Shown: positions 1 to 8,455 of the stretch, piece by piece | Layout: every line of letters starts with the position of its first letter | Numbering within the stretch: position 1 is the first letter of the stretch | From: JALHTV01 sp049510055 | GTDB lineage: Bacteria > Planctomycetota > Phycisphaerae > SM23-33 | NCBI GenBank assembly: GCA_049510055.1 | Contig: JBEKZI010000036.1 | Location: 1 to 19,214 of the forward strand | Direction of reading: 5' to 3' | DNA length: 19,214 bases | Notes under the pieces: generated by a model | Database searches by the model: none | Seen by the model: only the letters and a program-made list of their open reading frames with translations | What the model was told of the DNA's origin: nothing | Position numbers and translations under genes: made by a program

Positions 1-188
<188 letters not shown>

Positions 189-243
189 GCGGCGGAGGCT
201 ATACGCCTCCCCGAAACGTGTCAAGCGCGCCGCGCTGCGGCGG

Positions 244-825
244 TTAGACCAGGTCGCACGCGTCCGGCGGCATCCAGTGGCCGGGGCGGTCCTTCCACTT
301 GACGTTGCAGCCGAGCGGATTGGTCGCCGCCACGGGCGGCTCTTTGCCCGCCAGCAAAGCGTCCAGCGCGTCGGCCAGCTCGTGGGTCGTCGCCTTGGCG
401 GCGTCTTTGGGATTGTTGTCCATCCGCCCGGTGTAGCGCAGGCGGCGCTGGGCATCGAAGACGTAAAAGTGCGGCGTCCGCAGGGCGCCGTAGGCCAGGG
501 CCACTTCCTGGCTGTCATCGCGCACATACGAAAAGCGAAAGCCCTTGTCCTTGGCCCGCTGCTTCATGTGCTCCAGCGTGTCGGTCGGATGGTTGGCCGT
601 CTCGTTGGCGTTGATGGCGATCATGGCCACGCCTTGGGGAGCGTAGCGGGCGTAGAGGGCGTTCATCCGGTCCTCGCTGCCGATGACCGAGGGACAATGA
701 TTGCAGCTGAAGACCACGATCAGCAGGCGCGCGTCGGTGAAACTTGCCAGGCTGTATCGCTTGCCATCCACGCCGGGCAGGTCGAAATCCGGCGCCGGGG
801 CGCCTAATTGCAGTGTGAATGCCAT
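244..825 (-). CDS. Thioredoxin-fold redoxin (AhpC/TSA-like thioredoxin family protein)
   Basis: This is a 193-residue protein with a redoxin/AhpC-TSA fold. The N-terminus has the typical GAPAPDFDLPGVDGK strand, the redox centre is C41-N-H-C44 after the hydrophobic strand LLIVVFS, and the cis-proline loop is T117-P118. It ends in GCNVKWK (C173), a tail found in a subgroup of small thioredoxin-family proteins often annotated only as redoxin domain protein. No signal peptide is visible, so it should be cytoplasmic. The likely role is thiol-disulfide exchange or peroxide reduction; the substrate cannot be told from sequence. I chose the ATG at 823-825 because AGGAAGG (832-838) lies 6 bases upstream; an upstream ATG at 852 would place this ribosome site inside the gene. 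It lies between nth and galK on the same strand with short gaps. Confidence 0.87.
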   Translation of the reverse strand: MAFTLQLGAPAPDFDLPGVDGKRYSLASFTDARLLIVVFSCNHCPSVIGSEDRMNALYARYAPQGVAMIAINANETANHPTDTLEHMKQRAKDKGFRFSYVRDDSQEVALAYGALRTPHFYVFDAQRRLRYTGRMDNNPKDAAKATTHELADALDALLAGKEPPVAATNPLGCNVKWKDRPGHWMPPDACDLV

Positions 826-831
826 AACGAA

Positions 832-838
832 CCTTCCT
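832..838 (-). promoter_or_regulatory. Ribosome binding site deciding the redoxin start
   Basis: AGGAAGG on the minus strand sits 6 bases before the ATG at 823-825. It favours that codon over the upstream in-frame ATG at 850-852, which has no such site. Confidence 0.7.
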
Positions 839-891
839 CTCTTGTTATGCAAGACGCGGCTATCTTACGTCAGGTGGCATCTTTTGGAAAC

Positions 892-1545
892 TCATACCTT
901 GAACGCCGAGGGGCAGAGTTTGTTCACGGGGCAGACGGCGCATTGCGGCTTGCGGGCGGTGCAGACGGCCCGGCCGTGGAAAATCAGCAGGTGCGAGAAG
1001 ACCGTCCAATCCTTCTGCAGCACCAGGGCCATCAGGTCTTGCTCGATCTTGACCGGGTCGGCGTGCTTGCTGAGGCCCAGCCGCCCGGACAGGCGAATGA
1101 CGTGCGTGTCCACCACGACGCCGACGTTTTTGCCGAAAGCGTTACCCAGGACGACGTTGGCAGTCTTGCGGGCCACGCCGGGCAGCGTCAGCAGGTCTTC
1201 CATCGTGTCGGGCACTTTCCCGCTATAGGCCTGCACGATCCGCTCCGCCGCGGCGCGGATGTTCTTGGCCTTGTTGCGATAAAAACCCGTCGAGCGGACC
1301 TGTTGCTCCAATGCCGCCTGCGAGACCTTGGCGAAGTCGGCGGCGGTTTTGGACCGCGAGAATAAATCCTTGGTGACGATGTTCACGCGGTCGTCGGTGC
1401 ACTGGGCGGACAAGATCGTCGCGATCAGCAGTTGCAGGGGATTGGCGTGGCGGAGGCGAGTCGTCGCGTGGGGATAGGCCTTTCTTAGGATGCGCGTTAT
1501 CTTCTCCACCCGTTGCTTACGGGCAGCTGTCGATTCCCTGGACAT
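892..1545 (-). CDS. nth: Endonuclease III (DNA glycosylase/AP lyase)
   Basis: The 217-residue protein is close to the family's usual length (E. coli Nth is 211). The helix-hairpin-helix motif LPGVARKTANV is at residues 121-131, with catalytic Lys127 (E. coli K120) and Asp146 in VDTHV (E. coli D138). The C-terminal iron-sulfur motif C195-x6-C202-x2-C205-x5-C211 has exactly the Nth spacing, so the [4Fe-4S] cluster is expected to be intact. The enzyme removes oxidised pyrimidines and cleaves the resulting abasic site in base excision repair. The ATG at 1543-1545 has AAGG (1552-1555) 6 bases upstream. It lies 66 bases ahead of the redoxin gene and 83 bases after the glycosyltransferase stop codon. 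All key residues are present. Confidence 0.96.
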   Translation of the reverse strand: MSRESTAARKQRVEKITRILRKAYPHATTRLRHANPLQLLIATILSAQCTDDRVNIVTKDLFSRSKTAADFAKVSQAALEQQVRSTGFYRNKAKNIRAAAERIVQAYSGKVPDTMEDLLTLPGVARKTANVVLGNAFGKNVGVVVDTHVIRLSGRLGLSKHADPVKIEQDLMALVLQKDWTVFSHLLIFHGRAVCTARKPQCAVCPVNKLCPSAFKV

Positions 1546-1628
1546 GTTTGGCCTTGCTTTCTGGTTTTATTGGAGCCGTTTTTAGTCTCATGCCGTGTCC
1601 CTTAGGGGCGCCGCAGACGCATATTCGC

Positions 1629-3566
1629 TTACGGTGTTGCGCGTCCGTCATCGGCAGGAACTTGGTTCAGGGCCATAGACAGTCTTTGGACGATCTGTGC
1701 CTGTACTGCCGCTGCGTGCGTGTCACCGGACTTCCGGAGTTCTGCGGAATATTGGGCGTGAGCCATGCCGAAGATTTGGACAAGCTTCATCTCATCTTCG
1801 TCCCGGATTCGTCGCCCTTTTTCGATCTCGGCGATGACGGGGGGCTGGTACCGGAACGACTTACCCAGGATGGCTGCCGCCTGGGCGAACTCGCCAGCAT
1901 TTTCGGCCTGCTGAGCTTGGGGGAGATAGTACGTGAGGTAGGGAATGGCGTAGTCGGCTGGACGGATAAGCCATTGCCCCTCAGACAATGGGCGGGAGGT
2001 CCATACGGCTAACAACACCGTCGCTACGATGGCGGCGCCCGCCGGTGCCCTACGGCCCTGGTAGACCCACGCCACGGTCCGCACCACCGTCAGGGCGGCG
2101 AATGGAATCATCGCGATCATCATCGGTACGCGGAAACGTGAGGCGGGATAGAAAATCAGCATTATCGCTAGCGAGCTGAGCACTAACATGTACAGCGGCC
2201 AGAGGCGTCGTATCTTCGAGGCGGCTAGGACAAGCCCCACGAGCGACAGCGGGCTGATCACGAAGAATGTCATCGGCATGTTTAAGATACTCGCGTGCAT
2301 GCGGTAGTAGTAGAAATTGCTGTTGTCGGGAATCTCGTGCCAATGCCATGAGGCGGCGAACTTGCCCCAGAAGATGCTCAGATAATTGCCGATGCTCGGG
2401 TGCATCTTGAGCGTCTCGATGACGGCCGGCAGGAATTTACCATTGGTGCGGTCCATGATGTCGGCCACATACTCGTTACTGACGGCAAAGCTTCCATCGG
2501 ACGGATAGTCCGGGGTGTTGGTACAAACGTAGGTGATTGCACCGACGCTGGAGGGACCTATAGGCGGAAGGCCCAAAAGCACATTCCGGACTATCATTGG
2601 GGAAACCCCTGCCGCCACTCCGACTAAGAAGACGCCCGCCGATCCCAGTAGACCCTTCAGCGATCGGCGACGCAAGACTGCCAGTACCCCCAGCACCGGT
2701 AGAATCATCAGGGCGAAAATGGCCTTAAGCAGAAGCGATGCACCGAAGGCTAGGCCCGTTGCCAGCCACCACTTCCAAGTATTGCGCTCCAACGACTGGT
2801 CCATCAGATACACCAGTGCCAGCCCGGCGACCGTGATCAGCGACTCACGGAGCAACAGCATCTCGTAGTAGAGAATCGGGCTGGCCAGCACAGCCATCAG
2901 ACCCGCCAGGGCCGCCACGACGTCCCCAAAGTATCGCCGAGTGATGACGTACACCAGGATGTTGCCCATCACGCCGACCAGTAGTTGCCAAACAAAGACC
3001 CATCGCACGTCCGGTCCGAAGGTCTTGTACGTGAGGGCAATCAGGTACGGGTAAAGCGGTTCCTGGTGAGAAGTTTTCTGACCATACCATCGATTCCAGA
3101 TTGCCTTGGCAGCCTCGTCGGGGGACGGCGGGGTAGTTGTGCCGTTGGACAGGGCTGCTAAGGCTTCGGGGTGCTTCCTATAGTAGACCTGCGCTATGTC
3201 CCTCTGCCACTTGTACACGGGATGGAGGGACTGGTTCGTCAGCCAATCGCCGTTGGCAATGTCGCGGGCCCAATCGTCAAAGTAGTTCATATCCGTCTGG
3301 TCCCAGCGATCCTGGTAACGCAGCGGGCTGGCATTGATTTGGACAAAGTAGACCACGCGGACGGCCACGGACGCGATGATAATAACGGCCAGGACCAGGC
3401 GCCGCCGGCGCGACAGCCAGGTTTGAAGCCGATTACCATGAGCTGGAATATCGCCAACCAGCGATGCCACGACCGATGCGGATCGGGTGCCAGTCGCCCT
3501 GGTGTCATCCATCACTTGAGATGGTGGCTTGTGAACCGAGATCGGTCTTTTGCTCTTTTTCTCCAT
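1629..3566 (-). CDS. Integral membrane GT-C glycosyltransferase (PMT/ArnT-like)
   Basis: The protein has 645 residues from the ATG at 3564-3566. A basic cytoplasmic N-terminus is followed by a first membrane helix (about residues 56-76). A periplasmic loop follows with the acidic cluster DRWDQTDMNYFDDW (86-99) and the EPLYPYLIAL motif (169-178), a pattern typical of GT-C transferases that use polyprenyl-phosphate sugars. About ten hydrophobic segments follow (roughly 187-505), including SRFRVP (476-481), also common in this group. The tail (about 545-645) is soluble, helical and TPR-like. It probably moves a sugar from a lipid carrier to a protein or glycan on the outer face of the cytoplasmic membrane; donor and acceptor are unknown. 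There is no clear ribosome site, so the start is uncertain. The reading frame stays open upstream into the preceding gene, but that part is low-complexity and unlikely to be translated. Confidence 0.8.
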   Translation of the reverse strand: MEKKSKRPISVHKPPSQVMDDTRATGTRSASVVASLVGDIPAHGNRLQTWLSRRRRLVLAVIIIASVAVRVVYFVQINASPLRYQDRWDQTDMNYFDDWARDIANGDWLTNQSLHPVYKWQRDIAQVYYRKHPEALAALSNGTTTPPSPDEAAKAIWNRWYGQKTSHQEPLYPYLIALTYKTFGPDVRWVFVWQLLVGVMGNILVYVITRRYFGDVVAALAGLMAVLASPILYYEMLLLRESLITVAGLALVYLMDQSLERNTWKWWLATGLAFGASLLLKAIFALMILPVLGVLAVLRRRSLKGLLGSAGVFLVGVAAGVSPMIVRNVLLGLPPIGPSSVGAITYVCTNTPDYPSDGSFAVSNEYVADIMDRTNGKFLPAVIETLKMHPSIGNYLSIFWGKFAASWHWHEIPDNSNFYYYRMHASILNMPMTFFVISPLSLVGLVLAASKIRRLWPLYMLVLSSLAIMLIFYPASRFRVPMMIAMIPFAALTVVRTVAWVYQGRRAPAGAAIVATVLLAVWTSRPLSEGQWLIRPADYAIPYLTYYLPQAQQAENAGEFAQAAAILGKSFRYQPPVIAEIEKGRRIRDEDEMKLVQIFGMAHAQYSAELRKSGDTHAAAVQAQIVQRLSMALNQVPADDGRATP

Positions 3567-3618
3567 GGAGAGGCAAAAACCGGCCAGACGGCGCAGAGTC
3601 GTGGCCGGTGTGTTTCCA

Positions 3619-6600
3619 TCAGTCCTGCCCGGACTGGGCGGATGTAGGCGAAGACGACCTGAAGTATCGGTGGATCTGTTCGGCCGCCCGGCGGCCGGAG
3701 GCGATGGCCGTGACGACGTAGGCCGGGCCGGTAGCCACGTCGCCGGCGATGAAGACGTCCGGCGCGCTGGTGGCGCCGTCGCGGGCCACAATGCAGCCTC
3801 GGCCGTCCACGGCTAGGCCGAGCTGGCCCGCCAGGCCGCTATCCACCACCGGATCGAAGCCCATGGCCAGCAGCGCCATGTCCACCTTCACGCGGAAGTC
3901 GCTGCCGGGCAGCTCGCGCATGACCGGCCCCCGCTCGCTGTGCAGCCAGCGGACCTTGGCGCCGCGGATTTCGCGGATGCGGTCGCCATCGCCGCTGAAC
4001 TGCTTGGTGACGACGCACCATTGCCGCTCGACCGGGCCGGGGAACAACACGTGCGCACCGCGGCCGACGGGCGGCGACGGCGGCAGGATTTCGAACTGGT
4101 GCACCATCCGCGCGCCCTGCATCAGCGCCGCCTCGACGCAATCCTGGCCCGTCAGTCCCGCGCCGATGACGGCGACGACCTTGCCCTTGGCCGAGATCGC
4201 GCCGTTTTCCGCGACGTAGCGGCCTGGAGGCGGCTGATTGGCCTGGCGGAGGAAGTCCATCGCGAAGTGCACGCCTTGCTGGCGGCGGCCGGGGACGTCC
4301 AGGTCGCGGGCGCGGCTGGCGCCGACGGCCAGGCAGACGGCGTCGAACTCCTCCCGCAGGCGCTGGGCCGGCAGGTCGCGGCCCACCTCCACGCCGCTGC
4401 GGAACGTGACACCCTCGGCGGCCAATTGCTCCAGGCGGCGGTCGATGAGGTCCTTGTCCAGCCGAAACGCCGGAATGCCGTACCGCAGCAGCCCGCCGAT
4501 GGCGTCATCCTTCTCGAAGACCGTCACGTCATAGCCGTCCCGCGCCAACTGCTGGGCGGCGGCCAGCCCGGCCGGACCGGAGCCGACGACGGCCACCTTC
4601 CGGCCTTTTCGTCGCGACTGCGAGGAGGGCCGCGGAACGATCCACCCCGCCGCGAACGCCCGATCGACGATCTGCCGCTCCAGGTCGGCCACCTGCACGG
4701 GGAAGCCCGCCGCGCTCTGCTTGCAGACCGCCTCGCAGGGCGCCGGGCAGATGCGCGAAGTGAACTCGGGGAAATTGTTGGTCGCGTGCAGCTCTTGATT
4801 GGCCTGCTCCCACAGTCCCTGGCAGGCCAGATCCACCCAGACCGGGACGCGGTTGCCCAGCGGGCAACCTTCCTCCTGGCAGCGGGGGTTGAGGCACTGC
4901 ATGCACTGCGGATTGGACAGGCCCGCCACGGCCTGGCGGTACTCGTCGTCGTTTTCGTAGGCGAAGTCCGCGATGATTTTTTCGTAACGCCGCAGGAAAT
5001 TATGCTGCCGCCGCCAGCCGGGAGTCATTTTCCGCAGGAACCGCAGAGATCGCACGGCCGTCATCACCCAGCTCGGCACGGCCAGCGTCAGCGGAATCGT
5101 CCGCCCGGCCAGGCGAAGCTCGCCGTGCACCAGGTGGCGATAGACGATGCGGTCGCCGTTGGCGGGGTTGACGTTGTACTTCTCGCGGTCGCGGGCGCGC
5201 TTCTCGGCGCTGGTGGCCAGCTCGGCGGCGAAGAAGGCGTCCTTGATGAGCATGGCCGAAGCGAGATTGTGGATGACCGCGGCCGTGGCGGCGTAGCCGT
5301 GCTTGGCCTGGTCCGCCTCGTAGATGCGGGCCACGGCGTCGGCGTAGCGGCGGGCGTACTCCAGGCCGCCCCATCGCAGGCAGTCGTACAGGCGGACGAC
5401 CGCGGCCGACTTGAGGGTCTCGTCCAGCCCGCTGACCTTGCCCACCAGTCCGGCGGCCATCTCGCGCAGGGCATCCGCCATCTCCTGGCCGCGGCGGAAC
5501 CGGCGGATGGTCCAGCGGCACTTGTCCTCCAGGATGTCGCGCCAGTTGCCGCGGGGCGGCGGGCCGACGAACAGGTCCTGCTGGACGACCAGCTTGCGGC
5601 CCATGTTGAAGGCGTAGAGGTTCTTGCGGAAGTCGGTGTGGATGGTGTCCTTGATCGCCCAGGCCATCGAGTGCATCGAGACGGGGATCAGCCCCTTCTG
5701 GAAGGCGAAGCCCAACATCATCATGTTGGCGTAGAGCTTGCTGCCCAGGTACTTCTCGCAGAAGCGGGAGATGTTTCGGGCTAGGTAGTCGTCGCTTCGC
5801 GTGTTGCGGTGGATGATCTGCTCCAGGGCGGCCGGGTCGAAGTCGTCCCAGCCCATCAGGCCGCGGATGGTGGCGATCTTGTCGGTGTTGATGACCGCGG
5901 CCGTGCGGTCCTTAGAGGCGATGCGCATCCGCCCCTTGGGGTCCAGCGCGCGGGCGGCTTCCAGGACGTCGATGCCGATCAGCAGGTCCGCCTTGCCGTA
6001 GGGGATGACGGCTGAGACGGGGTGGCCGGCGATGTTGTAGACGATCTGGCTGACCACGCCGCCGTTGCGGATGGCCAGGCCCTTCTTGTCCAGGAACTGG
6101 AGGGAGTAGCCCTCCTTGTGCCCGGCGCGGACCAGGATCTGCGTCGCCAGGCCGATGCCCATGCCGCCGAAGCCCGCCAGGCAGCACCGCCACAGCTCGC
6201 CGGGGGGGCGCTTCTGCGGTTCGGGGATGTCTTCCAGTCCCAGCTCCGGCAGGCGGGATCGCGGCGGCCTCTTGCGCTTGATCAGGACGCGCTCGAAGGC
6301 CGAGCAGGCGCCCACGCGCTCGCAGGCGCCGTCGTTGACGCACCAGGTCAGGTCGGTGTCTATCTTGGGGCCGTAGTCGGTGGGGGTGTGCTTCAGGCCC
6401 GGGCAGCCGGTCAGCTCGACGCAGGCCAGGCAGAAGCGGCAGAGCTCCTGGTTGACGTTCATGTGGTCCCAGACGGGCAGGAAGCCCTTGACCCGGGCGA
6501 TCTGGCGCTCGTGGCGGCGTTTGCGGCGCATGCGGGTGATGCCGCATTCCTTCTCGGCGATGACGACCTTCACACCGTCGGCCAGGAACGTCCGCTCCAG

Positions 6601-8388
6601 CAGGCGGCGGTATTCGCGCCGCTTCTCGGGATTGACGCGGACGACCGTCAGGCTGCTGTCGCCGGCCATGCCGCGGACGACTTCCTCGATGTCCTGCGCC
6701 GGCGTGGGGTCGCCCAGGATGTCGTAGTCCACGCCGCTGGTGGGCTGGTGGCCGGTCATGGCCGTGGTGCTGTTGTCCAGGATGACGAAGGTGATGTCCT
6801 GGCCGAGCTTGACCGCCTGGCTGACGGCCGTCAGGCCGGAGTGGAAGAACGTGCCGTCGCCCATGAAGACGATTTCTTTGTTCACGGTGAAGGCGTCGGT
6901 GCCGACGCCGGTGCCGCCGCCCACGCCCATGCCGGAGTAGTCGTGCATCAGCGGCTCGTCGGGAGGGTACATGAGCATCACGTAGCAGCCGGCGTCGCCG
7001 TGGAACAGCAAATCGACCGGCTCGCGGCGATAGTGGCGGCGCATGTAGTCGGCGTCCATGAACTGCTTTTTGATCTCTAGGCACAGGCCGGCCGTGTCGC
7101 GATGCGGGCATCCGGGGCAGAACGTCGGGCTGCGGACGGGCAGCGCCCCGACGTCCGCCTCGTAGGTCGAGTCGATCGTGCCGATCTCGCGGTCCAGGGC
7201 CTCGGTGCCCGCCGGGGCGGCCGGCGTGGCCGCCGAACCCGTCACGCTCTTGACCAGCGGCGCCAGCCGCGAAATCAGGATGGACGGATGCAGCCCGCGG
7301 CTGTCGGGCAGGCCTTCCAAGCCGTTGGGGAACTGCTTGCCCCAGACCTCCACCTGACCGCTGGCTAACCCCGCCTGGCGGTCCTTCAGGACGATCTGAG
7401 AGACTTGCTCCTCGACGAAGCCGCGCCGCTCCTCGACGACCACGATCCGCTGGCACTGGGCGGCCAATTCGCGGACCATCGCGCCGTCCACCGGATAGCT
7501 CATGCCCAGCCGCAGGATGGGGAACTCGCCCAGCAGCCCCAGCTCAAACAGGGCATGCAGGAGGTAGCCGTGCGCCATGCCGCTGGTGACGAACCCCAGG
7601 GCCTTGCGCTGCGAGGCGGGGTACAGAATGGTGTTCAGCCCCAGGTCCCGGGCGGCCGCGACGGCCCGCTCCAGCCGCCGGGCGTAGGTGGCCTCCTGGT
7701 ACCAACTGTTGGGCGGCAGCAGGACGTGCCGCTTGAGATCGATGGCGGCGGTGTCCAACTCGATTTTCTGGCGGGCGTTGAACGCCGGGTACTGGTTGGG
7801 CCGGCATTGCACCGTGCCGCCGCCGTCGCACAGGTTGGTCGGCAGGATGAAGCCAGCGAACAGTTCGGATCGCCGCGAGAGCTTGAAGGACAGGTCCACG
7901 AAGTCCTTGACCTCTTGGGCGTCGGCGGGCTCGACGACGGGGATGAACAGGTGGCGGGAAATGTAGCGGCTGTCGGCCGGGCATTGGGTGGAGTCCGACC
8001 AGGGGTCGTCGCCGTACACGACGATGGCGCCGCCTTCGGGATGCGCGCCGGCCAGGTTGCCCAGCGCCAGGGCGTCGGCGGCCACGTGCACGCCGACGGA
8101 CTTCATGGCGATGATGGCCCGGCAGCCGATGAGCTGCGAGCCGTTGAGCATGGCCGCCGCCAGAGCCTCGTTGCTGTTCATGACCGCGCGAATGCCTCGC
8201 TCGTGCAGCAGGTCTTTCACCAGCGCCATGGCGTCGAAAAAGCTCGCCACCGGGCTGCCCGGATAGCCGCCCAACAGATGCACGCCTCCGGTGGCCTCCA
8301 GGGCGCCTTTCAGTAACAGCTCGCTGCCGGTGAAAATCTCCGGACCTTCCGCGGTCAGAAATCGGGGGTCAACCTTCATGACAGGCAT
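3619..8388 (-). CDS. Triple fusion: indolepyruvate ferredoxin oxidoreductase alpha + gamma parts + GltD-like NAD(P)H oxidoreductase
   Basis: One 1589-residue frame joins three enzymes. Residues 1-700 resemble IorA: an N-terminal pyruvate-oxidoreductase-type domain (GYPGSP at 41-46, NSNEA 71-75), then a thiamine-diphosphate domain with CPGCPHR (424-430), GDAGCY (464-469) and the binding motif GDGTFF (510-515) to DNS (538-540). A cysteine-rich ferredoxin-like part spans 650-695. Residues 731-930 resemble the IorB/gamma domain (LAGFGGMGIG 737-746). A mostly helical stretch (940-1150) is unassigned. Residues 1150-1580 are like the glutamate synthase small subunit: cysteines 1162, 1165, 1170, 1175, 1214, 1218, 1222, the HATNNFPEFTSRICPAPCEA block, FAD motif GSGPAG (1269-1274), a second nucleotide motif GAGLTG (1409-1414) and FIAGDVATGPAYV (1546-1558). 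I infer oxidative decarboxylation of an aryl-pyruvate or other 2-oxoacid with electrons passed through clusters to FAD and NAD(P). No clear ribosome site decides between the ATGs at 8388 and 8379. Confidence 0.9.
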   Translation of the reverse strand: MPVMKVDPRFLTAEGPEIFTGSELLLKGALEATGGVHLLGGYPGSPVASFFDAMALVKDLLHERGIRAVMNSNEALAAAMLNGSQLIGCRAIIAMKSVGVHVAADALALGNLAGAHPEGGAIVVYGDDPWSDSTQCPADSRYISRHLFIPVVEPADAQEVKDFVDLSFKLSRRSELFAGFILPTNLCDGGGTVQCRPNQYPAFNARQKIELDTAAIDLKRHVLLPPNSWYQEATYARRLERAVAAARDLGLNTILYPASQRKALGFVTSGMAHGYLLHALFELGLLGEFPILRLGMSYPVDGAMVRELAAQCQRIVVVEERRGFVEEQVSQIVLKDRQAGLASGQVEVWGKQFPNGLEGLPDSRGLHPSILISRLAPLVKSVTGSAATPAAPAGTEALDREIGTIDSTYEADVGALPVRSPTFCPGCPHRDTAGLCLEIKKQFMDADYMRRHYRREPVDLLFHGDAGCYVMLMYPPDEPLMHDYSGMGVGGGTGVGTDAFTVNKEIVFMGDGTFFHSGLTAVSQAVKLGQDITFVILDNSTTAMTGHQPTSGVDYDILGDPTPAQDIEEVVRGMAGDSSLTVVRVNPEKRREYRRLLERTFLADGVKVVIAEKECGITRMRRKRRHERQIARVKGFLPVWDHMNVNQELCRFCLACVELTGCPGLKHTPTDYGPKIDTDLTWCVNDGACERVGACSAFERVLIKRKRPPRSRLPELGLEDIPEPQKRPPGELWRCCLAGFGGMGIGLATQILVRAGHKEGYSLQFLDKKGLAIRNGGVVSQIVYNIAGHPVSAVIPYGKADLLIGIDVLEAARALDPKGRMRIASKDRTAAVINTDKIATIRGLMGWDDFDPAALEQIIHRNTRSDDYLARNISRFCEKYLGSKLYANMMMLGFAFQKGLIPVSMHSMAWAIKDTIHTDFRKNLYAFNMGRKLVVQQDLFVGPPPRGNWRDILEDKCRWTIRRFRRGQEMADALREMAAGLVGKVSGLDETLKSAAVVRLYDCLRWGGLEYARRYADAVARIYEADQAKHGYAATAAVIHNLASAMLIKDAFFAAELATSAEKRARDREKYNVNPANGDRIVYRHLVHGELRLAGRTIPLTLAVPSWVMTAVRSLRFLRKMTPGWRRQHNFLRRYEKIIADFAYENDDEYRQAVAGLSNPQCMQCLNPRCQEEGCPLGNRVPVWVDLACQGLWEQANQELHATNNFPEFTSRICPAPCEAVCKQSAAGFPVQVADLERQIVDRAFAAGWIVPRPSSQSRRKGRKVAVVGSGPAGLAAAQQLARDGYDVTVFEKDDAIGGLLRYGIPAFRLDKDLIDRRLEQLAAEGVTFRSGVEVGRDLPAQRLREEFDAVCLAVGASRARDLDVPGRRQQGVHFAMDFLRQANQPPPGRYVAENGAISAKGKVVAVIGAGLTGQDCVEAALMQGARMVHQFEILPPSPPVGRGAHVLFPGPVERQWCVVTKQFSGDGDRIREIRGAKVRWLHSERGPVMRELPGSDFRVKVDMALLAMGFDPVVDSGLAGQLGLAVDGRGCIVARDGATSAPDVFIAGDVATGPAYVVTAIASGRRAAEQIHRYFRSSSPTSAQSGQD

Positions 8389-8455
8389 TCTAGAAGATTT
8401 TGGCCCGCTGGCTCAAAGATTTTTGAGGGTTCGCCGAGGCGTCCCGGCGGGCGGT

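Noticed and set aside
3940..5784. A 614-codon open frame on the plus strand opposite the fusion enzyme
   Set aside because: It lies antisense to a well-supported gene, is rich in Ala, Arg, Gly and His, has no domain I recognise and no ribosome site. High GC at third positions commonly opens such mirror frames. The same applies to the plus-strand frames at 6022-7080 and 7405-8316.
8412..8427. Small inverted repeat CTCAAA-GATT-TTTGAG between nadK and the fusion gene
   Set aside because: It has only six weak base pairs and no T-run, and the gap is only 67 bases. It is probably not a terminator or operator.
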